In this document: piece after piece, positions 42,776 through 54,615 of the stretch
Layout of the letters: each line of letters begins with the position of its first letter
Numbering within the stretch: position 1 is the stretch's first letter
Source of the DNA: Azorinus chamasolen
Taxonomy: Eukaryota; Mollusca; Bivalvia; Cardiida; Solecurtidae
Reading direction: 5' to 3'
NCBI GenBank assembly: GCA_963576725.1
Contig: OY755244.1
Span: forward strand, 81,525,121 to 81,589,120
Length of the DNA stretch: 64,000 nt
Notes under the pieces: model-generated
Databases searched by the model: none
What the model saw: the letters and a program-made list of their open reading frames with translations, nothing else
Told to the model about the DNA's origin: nothing
Position numbers and translations under genes: made by a program

Positions 42776-43017
42776 ATATTCCCAATGGCAAAAAGTCTTT
42801 TTCCCCCAATTTGTTTAGGAAAATTCCCAATCTCGTCACCAAAAAAAATCCATAAATAAACCGATAATAGTTATTGAAAATAAAAACCCCACGAAAACAG
42901 GGAGAGCCACATACGAAAAGACACCGCACCAAACACCACCAAACAGGACACGGCACAGCCACAAGAAAAACATAATGGGACGCATATCAAGACGAAAGAC
43001 ATTAAGCATATTATGTT

Positions 43018-43805
43018 AGGAGTCCACCAGTTTGCGCCAATGCAATTTGCTGTGGCGCCTAGTGGTGTCGCTAATACGGTGCATAGTGGCGTTTAGTGGA
43101 TCAAACTGCCTCCCAACTGGCTCGTGGTGGTCCGTAACTGCACCAAAGTTGAATTTGGCGTCAAGAAAATTTCAAAATGTTTGAAATGTTGGTCGCGCCA
43201 CTTGCATCGAGCAATCAGCGCCAAGTGTCCACCAAGTGGCACCAAATCGCGCGAACATATCGCCCTTTGGCGAAAACAATCCGCCTATTGGAATCCACTG
43301 GAATGTAATGGCGCGCTCTAAATGAAGTTTTAAATTTTCGTTGATAGGCAGTGGCCACCTCAGCATCTCTTCTCATCATCTTCTGATATCAAAATTGTAA
43401 ATATTTAGTAGAGATGTTGTTCTGAAACTGTTAGCCGATGGCCGATATTTATATAGTCGGCAAGTAGCGCTAACTGGCGGCAAGTTGAAACCAATTTGGC
43501 GACCTTTGGCACAAACTAATCACCAAGTGACGCAAACTGACCGTCTATCGGCGCGAATGGCGCATGCAGGGTGAATTTTGGAATCAAATGGCCTTGCAAT
43601 GGCGCGAACTGGCACACACTGGTGCAACATTTTGGAACAAGCCAGTAGGCATTTGACGCACACAATATGGCACCCAGTTTATTCCACTTGGCGACACATA
43701 CCGAGCGGACATTAATTCGGCGCCACAGAGAGCCACTACGCGCCAATCACATAATCTTTGGTGTGAACTGGCACCAAATGGCACTGGCCCAATTGACCCC
43801 AAGCA
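43018..43805. mobile_element. TGGCGC/GCGCCA-saturated foldback-like element
   Basis: About 790 bp dense in GCGCCA, TGGCGC, GGCGAC and CACCAAG words in both orientations (for example TTTGCGCCAATGC, TGTGGCGCCTAG, AATGGCGCATGC, CGGCGCCACAG). CG content is well above the flanks. End-to-end complementarity is only partial, so exact termini are uncertain. Open frames of 60-76 codons on both strands overlap and have no domain support. Confidence 0.6.
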
Positions 43806-44020
43806 TTAAATAACAAAGCTGAACATAGGGTGAAAGCAGGATCACCGCCTTTGAACGGCCTTGGGGTCTAAAACTTAGATTTATTCAGTTCAATCGGTCT
43901 GGGGACGTACACTTTGTACTTTTTTATCATCCGGAATGTTCGGGAGTTCATTACTAGTTATTGATCAATGTCAGTAAAGCGTTTATTGGTCGAAGTGCAT
44001 ACTGCTTTTTGTGGCTATGC

Positions 44021-44062
44021 TCAGAGACATATACATACATAAGTTTATGTATATGTCTCTGA
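44021..44062. repeat. Perfect 17-bp palindrome arms
   Basis: TCAGAGACATATACATA and TATGTATATGTCTCTGA flank an 8-base centre. It may be an isolated hairpin or a short MITE tip. Confidence 0.8.
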
Positions 44063-44490
44063 TATGCTATAGCGTCTTGATACGTCACTCCCCTCGACTT
44101 AATTGCGACAATGTCTCCCCGCTTGAGTAATATACGGGCCGCATGTGGTATTTGTGGACAACATAGCCATTTGCTTTTTGACACGACTGGTTTTCCCAAG
44201 CGTGGCTCACAGCATGACAGCAGGCTAAAGGTGGCCTGTGTGTGTAGGGAACTAACAGATAATCTTCCCAAGGGAGGAAAATTGAGGTCATTAAAAAATC
44301 GTTTTGGTAAAATTTCAAAACGGTAGATTTAGCTGAAAACTATAAAGTGCCCATTGATAAAAAAAAACGGTATCTTGGCAGCCAGCTGGGGGGGGGGGGG
44401 ATACGCGCCTGTCGATACGTAATTATTTTCTACAGAATGTATCGTCTGCTACAATTATCTCCATTGTGTTCAAATAAAAAATATTCAAAC
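44063..44490. other. Ambiguous open frames; G run at 44388
   Basis: Opposing frames at 44085-44326 are open on both strands. The plus peptide has CGICG and CVC cysteines but no family match. A G12 run follows at 44389. Confidence 0.2.
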
Positions 44491-44492
44491 GT

Positions 44493-44563
44493 GGCAAATA
44501 GTTTGGATCTTAATGAGATACCAAGCCACGTGGTATCTCATCTCTACATCTAAACTATGTTCA
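44493..44563. mobile_element. Family C hairpin with altered arms
   Basis: AATAGTTTGGATCTTAATGA then GATACCAAGCCACGTGGTAT and CTCATCTCTACATC. The centre GATACCA...TGGTATC replaces GACGCCG...CGGCGTC on both arms. Confidence 0.6.
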
Positions 44564-44724
44564 TTTATTATCATGAATTGGCAGCTTGCGTGCAAAGAGT
44601 TGATAGTCGAATCACTGTGTAATGTAATATAGTGACTACCAGGAAAGTACGTGTAGTCTCTTAACTACTGTACAATCCAATACCGAATATCAGCTCAATC
44701 CTTTACACGATCCAAACACCTTTT

Positions 44725-44950
44725 CACGCCCTTGCAAACAGAGCAGACTCATAGCAGTCGATTCCTGTAAGAGCCATCGGATCAAGGTATGTTCTCTTTG
44801 CTTTAATACTACTATATAGAGATGATTCTATAAGTTCTATCATGTTCAAACGTTCCCTTGTTCATGATTCCATGATAAAATTCACTTAAGTAATATTCCT
44901 GCATTCGTTATTTCTTTTATACATATGCATGAGGGAAAATGTCAAGCATG
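44725..44950 (-). mobile_element. Family A MITE, reverse orientation
   Basis: CGCCCTTGCAAACAGAGCAG then ATTCCTGTAAGAGCC and GGTATGTTCTCTTTGC. The distal arm has CATTCGTTATTTCTTTTATA and ATGCATGAGGGAAAATG. Confidence 0.7.
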
Positions 44951-44987
44951 CTATAGTCGACTTTATCATTGTTACATAGACAGTGTG

Positions 44988-45040
44988 CATGCAGATGAGA
45001 CCTATTGGCGTCTCATTAGGATTGGAAATGTTTGAAACTC
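44988..45040. mobile_element. Family C hairpin, short
   Basis: GTGTGCATGCAGATGAGACC then TATTGGCGTCTCATTAGGAT. Left arm shortened. Confidence 0.55.
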
Positions 45041-45044
45041 AAAT

Positions 45045-45780
45045 CATGTATTTAAACAAAAATAGACGAAAATACCATAGCTAATGATCGAACCATTCAA
45101 AATTGTTTGGACGATAAATTAGCCTGCACATTTTAATTTGAACTTTCCAATTTTAGAACATGATCACTTTTCTACCATCTGTTATTAGCAAGACTGTCTG
45201 CATATGATTAAGATCCTTAATAATGTCTTCATTAAGTAATTTTCCGCGCCCGAACTGTATCGTGTTTTATCAAATTTCAGTCAATAGGCAACATCACAAA
45301 GCTGTCATTGGACGAGCAGGCAACGCTGAGATATTTTTGCTGCAATCGATAATAGTGCTGTTTATAGAGACACTGTAACTCAAGTTGATTTGTAAACACC
45401 GACCGACGGCGAGTGAAGAGATTTTTCTCCCTTAAGTCTCCAATTATAAATCAAAGTCCGCTTTATTTGAGTGTTCAAACTTCGTTTAGGTTACAAGATC
45501 ACGGTTTGGTTTCAAAGAAATCGTATTTATAAACAACGATAGTCTTTAAATGAATCAGGATTTGTGGAAAACAAAATCTAATGGAAAACAAAATCTCATT
45601 CCAGTTATAATGTAGAAGGTTTCACTCACCAAGGGTTCAATAGCAAACGGGGAACGCGCCTTAAGCGTTATATTATGCCATTCTACTCTATACTACCTCG
45701 CATTAGTACTATTGAAATAGTGTTTCGCAGTTTAGCGATTTACACTTAACCCCATATAGACGACATTTGACGAAAGAAGT
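45045..45780. other. Low-repeat region, no gene supported
   Basis: Relatively balanced composition with CAATCGATAATAGTG and CACCGACCGACGGCG near 45345-45405. No start codon plus donor pattern or domain was found. Confidence 0.4.
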
Positions 45781-45785
45781 GATAT

Positions 45786-46267
45786 CAGTTATCCATGACC
45801 TGATTGGTATGTACTATCAGCTATCCATGACCTGATTGGTATATCAGCTATCCATGACCTGATTGGTATGTACTATCAGCTATCCATGACCTGATTGGTT
45901 TGTACTATCAGCTATCCATGAGCTGATTGGTATGTACTATCAGCTATCCATGAGCTGATTGGTATGTACTATCAGCTATCCATGACCTGATTGGTATGTA
46001 CTATCAGCTATCCATGACCTGATTGGTTTGTACTATCAGCTATCCATGACCTGATTGGTATGTACTATCAGCTATCCATGAGCTGATTGGTATGTACTAT
46101 CAGCTATCCATGACCTGATTGGTATGTACTATCAGCTATCCATGAGCTGATTGGTATGTACTATCAGCTATCCATGACCTGATTGGTATGTACTATCAGC
46201 TATCCATGAGCTGATTGGTATGTACTATCAGCTATCCATGACCTGATTGGTATGTACTATCAGCTAG
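45786..46267. repeat. 32-bp minisatellite, about 15 copies
   Basis: CTATCCATGACCTGATTGGT plus ATGTACTATCAG. ACCTG and AGCTG forms alternate in a regular order over the last eight units. One early copy lacks ATGTACT. Confidence 0.95.
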
Positions 46268-46309
46268 GGTTAACTAATCACCGGGTTTGTTTGTTGTTAT
46301 TATTTGTTC

Positions 46310-46555
46310 GTGTATAAACGCTTTTTTCACGCCTTTGCAAACAGCATACATTTTTTGTATACCCAGATCAGACGACTCATACTGGATTAGGGTCTGCTCT
46401 GTTTTCTTATTGAATACTATAGACCTGAATCAACAATTTCTGCCACGGTCAAAATGACTATTAACAATACTTTTAAACTTGTGGCTAGTTAGTATACGTG
46501 CGGTCATTATTCCTTACAGAAATATTCAACAGATACAGGGCTAAAACATGTTAGT
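46310..46555 (-). mobile_element. Family A MITE, reverse orientation
   Basis: CACGCCTTTGCAAACAGCAT, with an inserted ACATTTTTTGTAT hairpin, then CCCAGATCAGACGACTCATA and GGGTCTGCTCTGTTTTC. The distal arm has GTCATTATTCCTTACAGAAA. Confidence 0.65.
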
Positions 46556-46705
46556 TAATAAACAATCCCAAATACAGAGGTTCCACTGTGTTGTCACTCG
46601 TACAATTTGACTGCGTATATACAAGCATTTTGCTTCTACACAGTTCCTCTCAAATTTGTTTTTTTACAACGTCTGATCTGGATCTACACGATTTGCTATA
46701 AGGGA

Positions 46706-46722
46706 AAGAGAGCGAGCGATCG

Positions 46723-46817
<95 letters not shown>

Positions 46818-46938
46818 ACAGTGAGCAAGTGAGAGAGTGGGAGAGAGGGGAAATAGACAGAGACGGACGGACAGACAGACAGACAAAGAGATAGGCAGAC
46901 ATACAGCCAGTTATATAGATATAGATATAGATAGATAT

Positions 46939-47018
<80 letters not shown>

Positions 47019-47025
47019 GATAGAT

Positions 47026-47059
<34 letters not shown>

Positions 47060-47060
47060 T

Positions 47061-47111
<51 letters not shown>

Positions 47112-47171
47112 TATAGATAGATAGATAGATAGATATGGATGGATGGATGGATGGATGGATGGATGATAGAT

Positions 47172-47226
<55 letters not shown>
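46706..47226. repeat. Compound GA / GATA / GGAT microsatellite
   Basis: (GA)n about 100 bp, then GACA-rich sequence, (GATA)n over about 220 bp, (GGAT)n, and (GA)n again. It produces long artefactual minus-strand frames of up to 187 codons. Confidence 0.98.
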
Positions 47227-47228
<2 letters not shown>

Positions 47229-47464
47229 TTGAGAAGACTATTTGACGAGGATAGTCCAACTGGTCACAATGGTTTATTTACTTTGAGGCAAAAACATTAA
47301 CGCATATATCTATATACACGAATAAAACTGTTCAAAGCAACATATCAAACATTCAGATTGTCTAAATCTTCTTGTTGAGCATTTACATAGGAACTTTTTT
47401 CATACAATTTTTAACAACACAATTACACACCATTGTTAACACTTTGAATGTGGGATACGCATGC

Positions 47465-47550
47465 AATGGCTTTTGCAAACAGTGTAAACTCAGGGCAGAG
47501 GACTCCTGAATGAGTCCTCTCATCAGGCTCTGCACTGCATGGGATTCAAA
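47465..47550 (+). mobile_element. Family A hairpin core
   Basis: CTTTTGCAAACAGTGTAAAC, then GCAGAGGACTCCTGAATGAG then TCCTCTCATCAGGCTCTGCA. Arms are of the AGAGGACTC/GAGTCCTCT type. Confidence 0.7.
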
Positions 47551-47574
47551 CTCGTCTACCAAGTTTAAGCCTTT

Positions 47575-48515
47575 CCTACTGAGTGGCCTCTATAGTATAC
47601 ACTGATAGGCTGGTCCACTCTGAGTGGCCTCTATAGTACACACTGATAGGCCAGTCCACTCTGAGTGGCCTCTATAGTACACACTGATAGACCAGTCCAC
47701 TCTGAGTGGCCTCTATAGTACACACTGATAGGCCAGTCCACTCTGAGTGGCCTCTATAGTACACACTGATAGGCTAGTCCACTCTGAGTGGCCTCTATAG
47801 TACACACTGATAGGCTGGTCCACTCTGAGTGGCCTCTATAGTACACACTGATAGGCTAGTCCACTCTATAGTACACACTGATAGGCCAGTCCACTCTATA
47901 GTACACACTGATAGGCCAGTCCACTCTATAGTACACACTGATAGGCTAGTCCACTCTATAGTACACACTGATAGGCTAGTCCACTCTATAGTACACACTG
48001 ATAGGCCAGTCCACTATGAGTGGCCTCTATAGTACACACTGATAGGCTAGTCCACTCTGAGTGTCCTCTATAGTACACACTGATAGGCTAGTCCACTCTG
48101 AGTGGCTTCTATAGTACACACTGATAGGCTGGTCCACTCTGAGTGTCCTCTATAGTACACACTGATAGGCCAGTCCACTCTGAGTGGCCTCTATAGTACA
48201 CACTGATAGGCCAGTCCACTCTGAGTGGACTCTATAGTACACACTGATAGGCTGGTCCACTCTGAGTGGCCTATATAGTACACACTGATAGGCTAGTCCA
48301 CTCTGAGTGGCCTCTATAGCACACACTGATAGGCTGGTCCACTCTGAGTGGCCTCTATAGTACACACTGATAGGCTAGTCCACTCTGAGTGGCCTCTATA
48401 GTACACACTGATAGGCTGGTCCACTCTGAGTGGCCTCTATAGTACACACTGATAGGCTAGTCCACTCTGAGTGGCCTCTATAGTACACACTGATAGACCA
48501 GTCCAATGTGAAAAT
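47575..48515. repeat. 41-bp minisatellite with 30-bp deletion sub-array
   Basis: The unit is GAGTGGCCTCTATAGTACAC plus ACTGATAGGCTAGTCCACTC and T, about 23 copies. Within 47860-48015 six consecutive copies lack 11 bp (GAGTGGCCTCT-like), giving a 30-bp derivative that was amplified locally. All open frames here are artefacts. Confidence 0.95.
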
Positions 48516-48774
48516 TAAGCGTTGAAAGTGTTCATTTCGACCCTTTATACTAACATAATTATTCTGATTAGCCTTGTAACAATCTTCCACCTTATTAGGA
48601 CGATGCTCCGAGCTGTTACCAGTAAAACATTTTCATAAAATTAGATTTAGACTGTGATTGCTATTTTGTTTAATCAGAACATATTAGTAATATAGAATCT
48701 TCTTTACGTAGTTATACTGTTTTACAACCAATTTTCTGTTGTTATTAGCCTCCAAATCTGATGACTTTAACGAT

Positions 48775-48830
48775 GTACAGTAAAACCTCTGCACAACAAT
48801 CACATACAACAGGTCGCATTATTGGTTTTA
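48775..48830. mobile_element. Family B left end
   Basis: TACAGTAAAACCTCTGCACA then ACAGGTCGCATTATTGG. No right half seen. Confidence 0.5.
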
Positions 48831-48849
48831 AACCATTTCTCTCGTATAA

Positions 48850-49065
48850 ATGCTTTTTCATACATTTGCAGACAGAGTAGTCCCATATCGTACAGCTCCT
48901 GTAGGAGCCGTCTAATCTGGGTCTACCCTATTTGAATTTGTACTAGATATGGCTCAACAGTTTGTTCAACCAATACGTACTGTGTACATTGGTCATTATA
49001 GATATGGCTCAACAGTTTGTTCAACCAATACGTAATGAATAACTTTACATTGGATGAAGCCCATG
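48850..49065 (-). mobile_element. Family A MITE with 46-bp duplication
   Basis: CATTTGCAGACAGAGTAGTC then CAGCTCCTGTAGGAGCCGTC and TGGGTCTACCCTATTTG. TAGATATGGCTCAACAGTTT plus GTTCAACCAATACGTA occurs twice (48953 and 48999). Confidence 0.7.
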
Positions 49066-49355
49066 TTTAATCATTGAGCGGTCGCTATGCAAGTGTTCGG
49101 CTGTACACTGAACATTAAAAACGTCAATTGTCCAATCCGACACTACGAGTCAGTGTTCTTAATTAATAAACAGGAAATTCGCATTGAAAGCAAATTTGAT
49201 CAGATAATTAAAATTCGTTTAAACATAAATTTTACTTAAAACAATAGTGCTCGTTGATAAAGTCCTAATTGTGTTGATTTTTTGCCGCTGAAAATATTAA
49301 TAACGCCGTTTTATTTTGTGCCGTTGCTGTTGCTAGTGGCGAGTCGGTGATTACC
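49066..49355. other. No feature recognised
   Basis: AT-rich sequence without tandem repeats or a supported exon. Confidence 0.35.
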
Positions 49356-49357
49356 TT

Positions 49358-49420
49358 TACAATCTGAATCTAGATGAGATCCAGAGTTACTCTCAGGATA
49401 CAAGATGTTGCACTCTCTGT
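49358..49420. mobile_element. Family C, diverged
   Basis: TACAATCTGAATCTAGATGA then GATCCAGAGTTACTCTCAGG. Confidence 0.4.
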
Positions 49421-49624
49421 CAGTAATTTAGGGAATATGTGGGGAATAATAGAACTTTTAAAATGACACAAGGTTTTGCTGAAGACATTGCCTTAGCTTG
49501 CAAAGAGTTAAATCAGCATTTCAATGAAAACAGTATAGGCCCTGATCAGACGCCGATTCTATGATGTGGCAACTGATTTGCGTATGTACTGTCTTCAACT
49601 GATAGTGATACGTACTATGTTGGT

Positions 49625-49935
49625 ATACGGACAGTTTGTCCCTCGGACACTTTGTCCCTCACTCAATGTTGCCAGGGTGGACATTTTGTCCCTACGGGTT
49701 TTACGGCGCTTTCAGCCATATCGTTACATCCAACTAATTACAGGTAGACCCTACGGGTTTTACGGCGCTTTCAGCCATATCGTAACGTCCAGCTAATTAC
49801 AGGTAGACCCTACGGGTTTTACGGCGCTTTCAGCCATATCGTAACGTCCAGCTAATTACAGGTAGACCCTAGGGTTTTACGGCGCTTTCAGCAATATCGT
49901 AACGTCCAGCTAATTACAGGTAGACCCTTCGGGGT
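49625..49935. repeat. 59-bp minisatellite after GGACA-TTTGTCCCT repeats
   Basis: Three imperfect GGACANTTTGTCCCTC motifs (49630-49695) precede four copies of CCTACGGGTTTTACGGCGCT then TTCAGCCATATCGTAACGTC and CAGCTAATTACAGGTAGAC. The 76-codon frame across the junction is not supported. Confidence 0.85.
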
Positions 49936-50074
49936 TTTCTGTCCACGAAACAAATTGAGTGGGAGTCGTCTGATCTTGGTCTACTCTGTTTTAAAGTGTT
50001 AAAGACTCTGAACGACGTTCCGACATTTCGACAGTTAACCTAACGATTTACAATATAGGTACGTCTTTAAACTC

Positions 50075-50135
50075 CTTTACTGAGTAGATCCCGATCAGAT
50101 AGCTTCTCTTAAGAGCTGATATAGATCTGATTCTA
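50075..50135 (+). mobile_element. Family A fragment
   Basis: CTGAGTAGATCCCGATCAGA then TAGCTTCTCTTAAGAGCTGA. Ends are lost. Confidence 0.45.
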
Positions 50136-50212
50136 CAGCTTCTGTCTTGCCCAAAAATTCCAGTTTTCAATTGCTTTTAAAATCAGAATAGAAGTCAGGC
50201 AGGACTTTAAAC

Positions 50213-50645
50213 ATGACACTCAGTAGTGTACACATGCCACCCAGTAGTGCACACATGACACTCAGTAGTGTACACATGACACTCAGTAGTGTACACATGA
50301 CACTCACATGACACTCAGTAGTGCACACATGACACTCACATGACACTCAGTAGTGCACACATGACACTCACATGACACTCAGTAGTGCATACATGACACT
50401 CAGTAGTGTACACATGACACTCAGTAGTGTACACATGACACTCAGTAGTGTACACATGACACTCAGTAGTGTACACATGACACTCGGTAGTGCACACATG
50501 ACACTCAGTAGTGCACACATGACACTCAGTAGTGTACACATGACACTCAGTAGTGCATACATGACACTCAGTAGTGTACACATGACACTCAGTAATGTAC
50601 ACATGACACTCAGTAGTGTACACATGACACTCAGTAGTGTACAGC
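50213..50645. repeat. 21-bp minisatellite, about 20 copies
   Basis: ACACTCAGTAGTGTACACAT plus G. The period is a multiple of three, so four frames stay open for about 100 codons; these are artefacts. Some copies have a shortened ACACTCACATG form. Confidence 0.95.
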
Positions 50646-50843
50646 GACACCAGAAGCACAAATGAAATACGCGCTTGCACACGGTCATTATAATATAGGC
50701 CATTATAATATAAAACAATTTAATCTAATTAATATGAATGGTGTCTTTATTTCTTACATTAATATACACGGATTAAGGGATTGTATATGTTGTAAATTTT
50801 CAATATCTGTCTGAATTGCATTTACTGTACAGCAGATTTCCAT

Positions 50844-50958
50844 TATGATTTTGTACATGTGTATACGAGTATATGATTTTGTACATGTGTATACGAGTAT
50901 ATGATTTTGTACATGTGTATACGAGTATATGATTTTGTACATGTGTATACGAGTATAT
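50844..50958. repeat. 26-bp tandem repeat, 4.4 copies
   Basis: TATGATTTTGTACATGTGTA plus TACGAG. Contains the palindromes TGTACA and GTATAC. Confidence 0.95.
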
Positions 50959-51204
50959 CAAAGTCAGATCGATAATGGAACCTGTGAAACCAATCATAGA
51001 TCATAAAGTAATAAACTGAGTCTTTAAATTCTGGAAACTTAACCAATGTATTCCCATATCTTGTAAAGAAAATCCTTCCAGATCTTATTTTGAAACCCAT
51101 CCATTTAACTCATTCCCTCCTAGACTATATTTAGACCCAACCACTTTGAACAAATCTACCGAAAATGAGCATTTACTAGAGAAAAGGATTTTTTTAGAAT
51201 TGCG

Positions 51205-51305
51205 TAGTTTTGAAACCATTTTGATAAATATAGCATTATTGTTTTTGCTCCTATGGAGCAAATGCTCAATTTATCACAATGGTTTCAAAATGTGACTTTT
51301 AAAGA
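51205..51305. mobile_element. Family D hairpin MITE, intact
   Basis: TAGTTTTGAAACCATTTTGA then TTTTTGCTCCTATGGAGCAA and TTATCACAATGGTTTCAAAA. This is the cleanest copy of the family. Confidence 0.75.
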
Positions 51306-51356
51306 GACGCCAAAATGTGTTAATAGGAGAGAATGTGTTAATGTTGAGGGAGCACG

Positions 51357-51632
51357 GCGAACAATGTATTTACTAGTATCAATAACAATGTATTTACTAG
51401 TATCAGTAACAATGTATTTACTAATATCAATAACAATGTATTTACTAGTATCAATAACAATTTTACTAGTATCAATATCAATGTATTTACTAGTATCAAT
51501 AACAATGTTTTTACTAGTATCAATAATAATTTTACTAGTATCAATAAAATGTATTTACTAGTATCAATAACAATGTAAATACCAATGTATTTACTAGTAT
51601 CAATAACAATGTATTTACTAGTATCAATAGTG
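51357..51632. repeat. 24-bp (and 18-bp) minisatellite
   Basis: CAATGTATTTACTAGTATCA plus ATAA, about 11 copies. Some are shortened to 18-19 bp by loss of GTATTT. It is embedded between family D and family A copies. Confidence 0.9.
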
Positions 51633-51644
51633 CTCATTAGTCGG

Positions 51645-51708
51645 TTCAGCAAACAGTGCAGACTCTGATCAGAGGAGCCCTCTGATATGAGTCTACACTG
51701 TTTATCCA
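51645..51708 (+). mobile_element. Family A hairpin core
   Basis: CAGCAAACAGTGCAGACTCT then GATCAGAGGAGCCCTCTGAT and GAGTCTACACTGTTTATC. Compact centre CAGAGGAGCCCTCTG. Confidence 0.7.
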
Positions 51709-51709
51709 T

Positions 51710-52115
51710 GTCATGTTTAAGGGACACTTGGCACAGATAGGTTAATTTCGCATAACTCCTACATTCATCAACATTGCAGTATTTGCCTTTTCTCACCGAA
51801 TGGATCCATTGGCGTTCAGACGCTCGTCTGTTTTGCACAATTTAGGCAAATAGCAGAGCCTTCGTATACAGATGGTATCTGTTCAAGGTGTAACAGCATT
51901 TTCTTTTGTAATCTCGTTTTGAACTAATACTGTATTCAACTCTGTTGGCAAAATCTTAATATGTCTGTCTGTTCCTTTAGGCATGATGGTAACCATCTTT
52001 AAGAAGGGATCCATCCATTTCTTGTCAGATCTTTATCTTGTTAAGTGTTGCTTATTCCAAACCTTAATCTGCTTCGTGTTCAACAACTGAAGATATAATG
52101 TTGCTCATGCACTAC
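51710..52115. other. No gene supported
   Basis: A 166-codon minus frame (51338-51838) is mostly the 24-bp array plus flank. The flank shows no motif. Confidence 0.35.
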
Positions 52116-52119
52116 AGTG

Positions 52120-52805
52120 CATATTATGGACCGTTTTTATTCATGATATTGCCTATGTAATAGTGTGAGTACAATGGTGTGTTCATGATATTGCTCATGC
52201 AATAGAGTGAGAACCATGGACCGTATGTGCTCATGATATTGCTCATCATGTAATAGAGTGAGTACCACGGCAATGTGTGTTCATGATATTGCTCATGCAA
52301 TAGAGTGAGAACCATGGACTGTGTGTGTTCATGATATTGCTCATGCAATAGAGTGAGAACCATGGACTGTGTGTGTTCATTATATTGCTCATGTAATAGA
52401 GTGAGAACCATGGACTGTGTGTGTTCATTATATTGCTCATGTAATAGAGTGAGTACAATGAATCGTGTGTGTTCCTGATATTGCTCATTAAATAGAGTGA
52501 GTACCATGGACCGTGTGTATTCATGGTATTGCCCATGTAATAGAGTGAGTACCATGGACCGTGTGCGTTCATGGTATTGCTCATGTTATAGAGTGAGTAC
52601 CATGGACCGTGTGTATTCATGATATTGCCCATGTTATAGAGTGAGTACCATGGACCGTGTGCGTTCATGATATTGCTCATGTTATAGAGTGAGTACCATG
52701 GACCGTGTGTATTCATGATATTGCCTATGTAATAGAGTGAGTTCCATGGACCTGTGCGTTCATGATATTGCTCATGTTATAGAGTGAGAACTATGGACCG
52801 TGTTT
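52120..52805. repeat. 46-bp minisatellite, about 14 copies
   Basis: GTGTTCATGATATTGCTCAT then GTAATAGAGTGAGTACCATG and GACCGT. Two offset minus frames of about 150 codons arise from it and are not genes. Confidence 0.95.
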
Positions 52806-53044
52806 GTTAATGATGTTTGTTCGAATTGAAATTCATATATTGGTGTTTGTTTCCTGGTGTAAACTTGACGTGTCGATCGAGGGAGTTGGTGTAGTCCCGA
52901 AAGTCCTAGTATCAGACTGCAAGAACTCACAATGGGGCTTATGGTCACCATGCAAAACACACCTAACAGCTTTTTTCGTGATGAGATCAACATTTAAGAG
53001 GCTGTGATCAAGGGCCCGGATGAGGGGGAGGGGAGGGGCTTTGG

Positions 53045-53120
53045 TTCCCTTTGTAAACATTTTGGATCGTGATGTGAAATATCTCGACCGCTTATAAAGA
53101 TTAGACTGCTTGAAACTCTG
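53045..53120. mobile_element. Family C, diverged
   Basis: CCTTTGTAAACATTTTGGAT then CGTGATGTGAAATATCTCGA and GCTTGAAACTCTG. Confidence 0.4.
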
Positions 53121-53289
53121 AAATATTCTTGGCAGCGAAATATATATTTATATCTAAATTATTATTCTATAAATGGAACGAGGGTTTGGCTTACGTTTAG
53201 CTAACCATTGAGAGACTTTGGTTAGCTTAGCAATTACTTCTGGTCCATAGTAGGTATTACATTAAACCATTTGAACACAGGGAAAAAAT

Positions 53290-53372
53290 TAGTATTTGGC
53301 AAATAGTGTACACCCAGAATGCACATAGAGGCGTCCTCTGATCAGGATCTTATTTGTTTGTCATTCAATGCC
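53290..53372 (+). mobile_element. Family A core, diverged
   Basis: GGCAAATAGTGTACACCCAG then AGAGGCGTCCTCTGATCAGG and ATTTGTTTGTCATTC. Confidence 0.45.
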
Positions 53373-53377
53373 TTTAT

Positions 53378-54447
53378 CGTTACACACTGATGGACAATGT
53401 CTATATCGTTACACACTGATGGACAATGCCTATATCGTTACACACTGTTTGACACTGATGGACAATGCCTATATCGTTACACACTGATGGACAATGTCTA
53501 TATCGTTACACACTGTTGGACACTGATGGACAATGTCTATATCGTTACACGCTGTTGGACACTGATGGACAATGTCTATATCGTTACACACTGATGGACA
53601 CTGATGGACAATGCCTATATCGTTACACACTGATGGACAATGCCTATATCGTTACACACTGATGGACAATGTCTATATCGTTACACACTGTTGGACAATG
53701 CCTATATCGTTACACACTGATGGACAATGTCTATATCGTTACACACTGATGGACAATGTCTATATCGTTACACACTGATGGACAATGTCTATATCGTTAC
53801 ACACTGATGGACACTGATGGACAATGTTTATATCGTTACACACTGATGGGCAATGCCTATATCGTTACACACTGATGGACAATGTCTATATCGTTACACA
53901 CTGATGGACAATGCCTATATCGTCACACACTGATGGACAATGTCTATATCGTTACACACTGGTGGACAATGCCTATATCGTTACACACTGATGGACAATG
54001 TCTATATCGTTACACACTGATGGACAATGTCTATATTGTTACACACTGATGGACAATGTCTATATCGTCACACACTGATGGACACTGATGGACAATGTTT
54101 ATATCGTTACACACTGTTGGACAATGGCTATATCGTTACACACTGATGGACACTGATGGATACTGATGGACACTGTTTATATCGTTACACACTGATGGAC
54201 AATGTCTATATCGTTACACACTGATGGACAATGTCTATAGCGTTACACACTGATGGACACTGATGGACAATGCCTATATCGTTACACACTGATGGACAAT
54301 GTCTATATCGTTACACACTGTTGGACACTGATGTACAATGTCTATATCGTTACACACTGATGGACACTGATGGACAATGCCTATATCATTACACACTGAT
54401 GGACAATGTCTATATCGTTACATACTGTTGGACACTGATGGACAATT
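53378..54447. repeat. 29-bp minisatellite with 10-bp slippage, ~33 units
   Basis: ACACTGATGGACAATGTCTA plus TATCGTTAC. An extra ACTGATGG AC decamer is inserted in many units. The block 53397-53600 is closely repeated at about 54240-54440. Confidence 0.95.
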
Positions 54448-54536
54448 CCATTTTTAAAATTCGGTACTTAAAAGGTTAAGACCTACACCGAGTTTACCCT
54501 CTTATCTCTTTCACTGCCATGGGCGAATCTGGGGTT

Positions 54537-54615
54537 ACCATGCAGTTTGAATCCAGATGGAACGCCGAGTTACTCGGCTTCTCATCAGGATCCAAAATGA
54601 TTGACACTTTGGTTA
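54537..54615. mobile_element. Family C hairpin, well preserved
   Basis: CAGTTTGAATCCAGATGGAA then CGCCGAGTTACTCGGCTTCT and CATCAGGATCCAAAATG. The central stem GCCGAGTTACTCGGC is perfect. Confidence 0.75.

Noticed and set aside
44111..44326. 71-codon plus frame with several cysteines
   Set aside because: Overlaps a 77-codon minus frame of equal quality; no zinc-finger spacing or homologous family recognised.
46500..46560. Candidate promoter between repeats
   Set aside because: No TATA, initiator or downstream exon; the sequence is the distal arm of a family A element.
46696..47259. 187-codon minus-strand open frame
   Set aside because: It is entirely GA/GATA/GGAT microsatellite translated as Ser/Leu/Ile/Tyr repeats.
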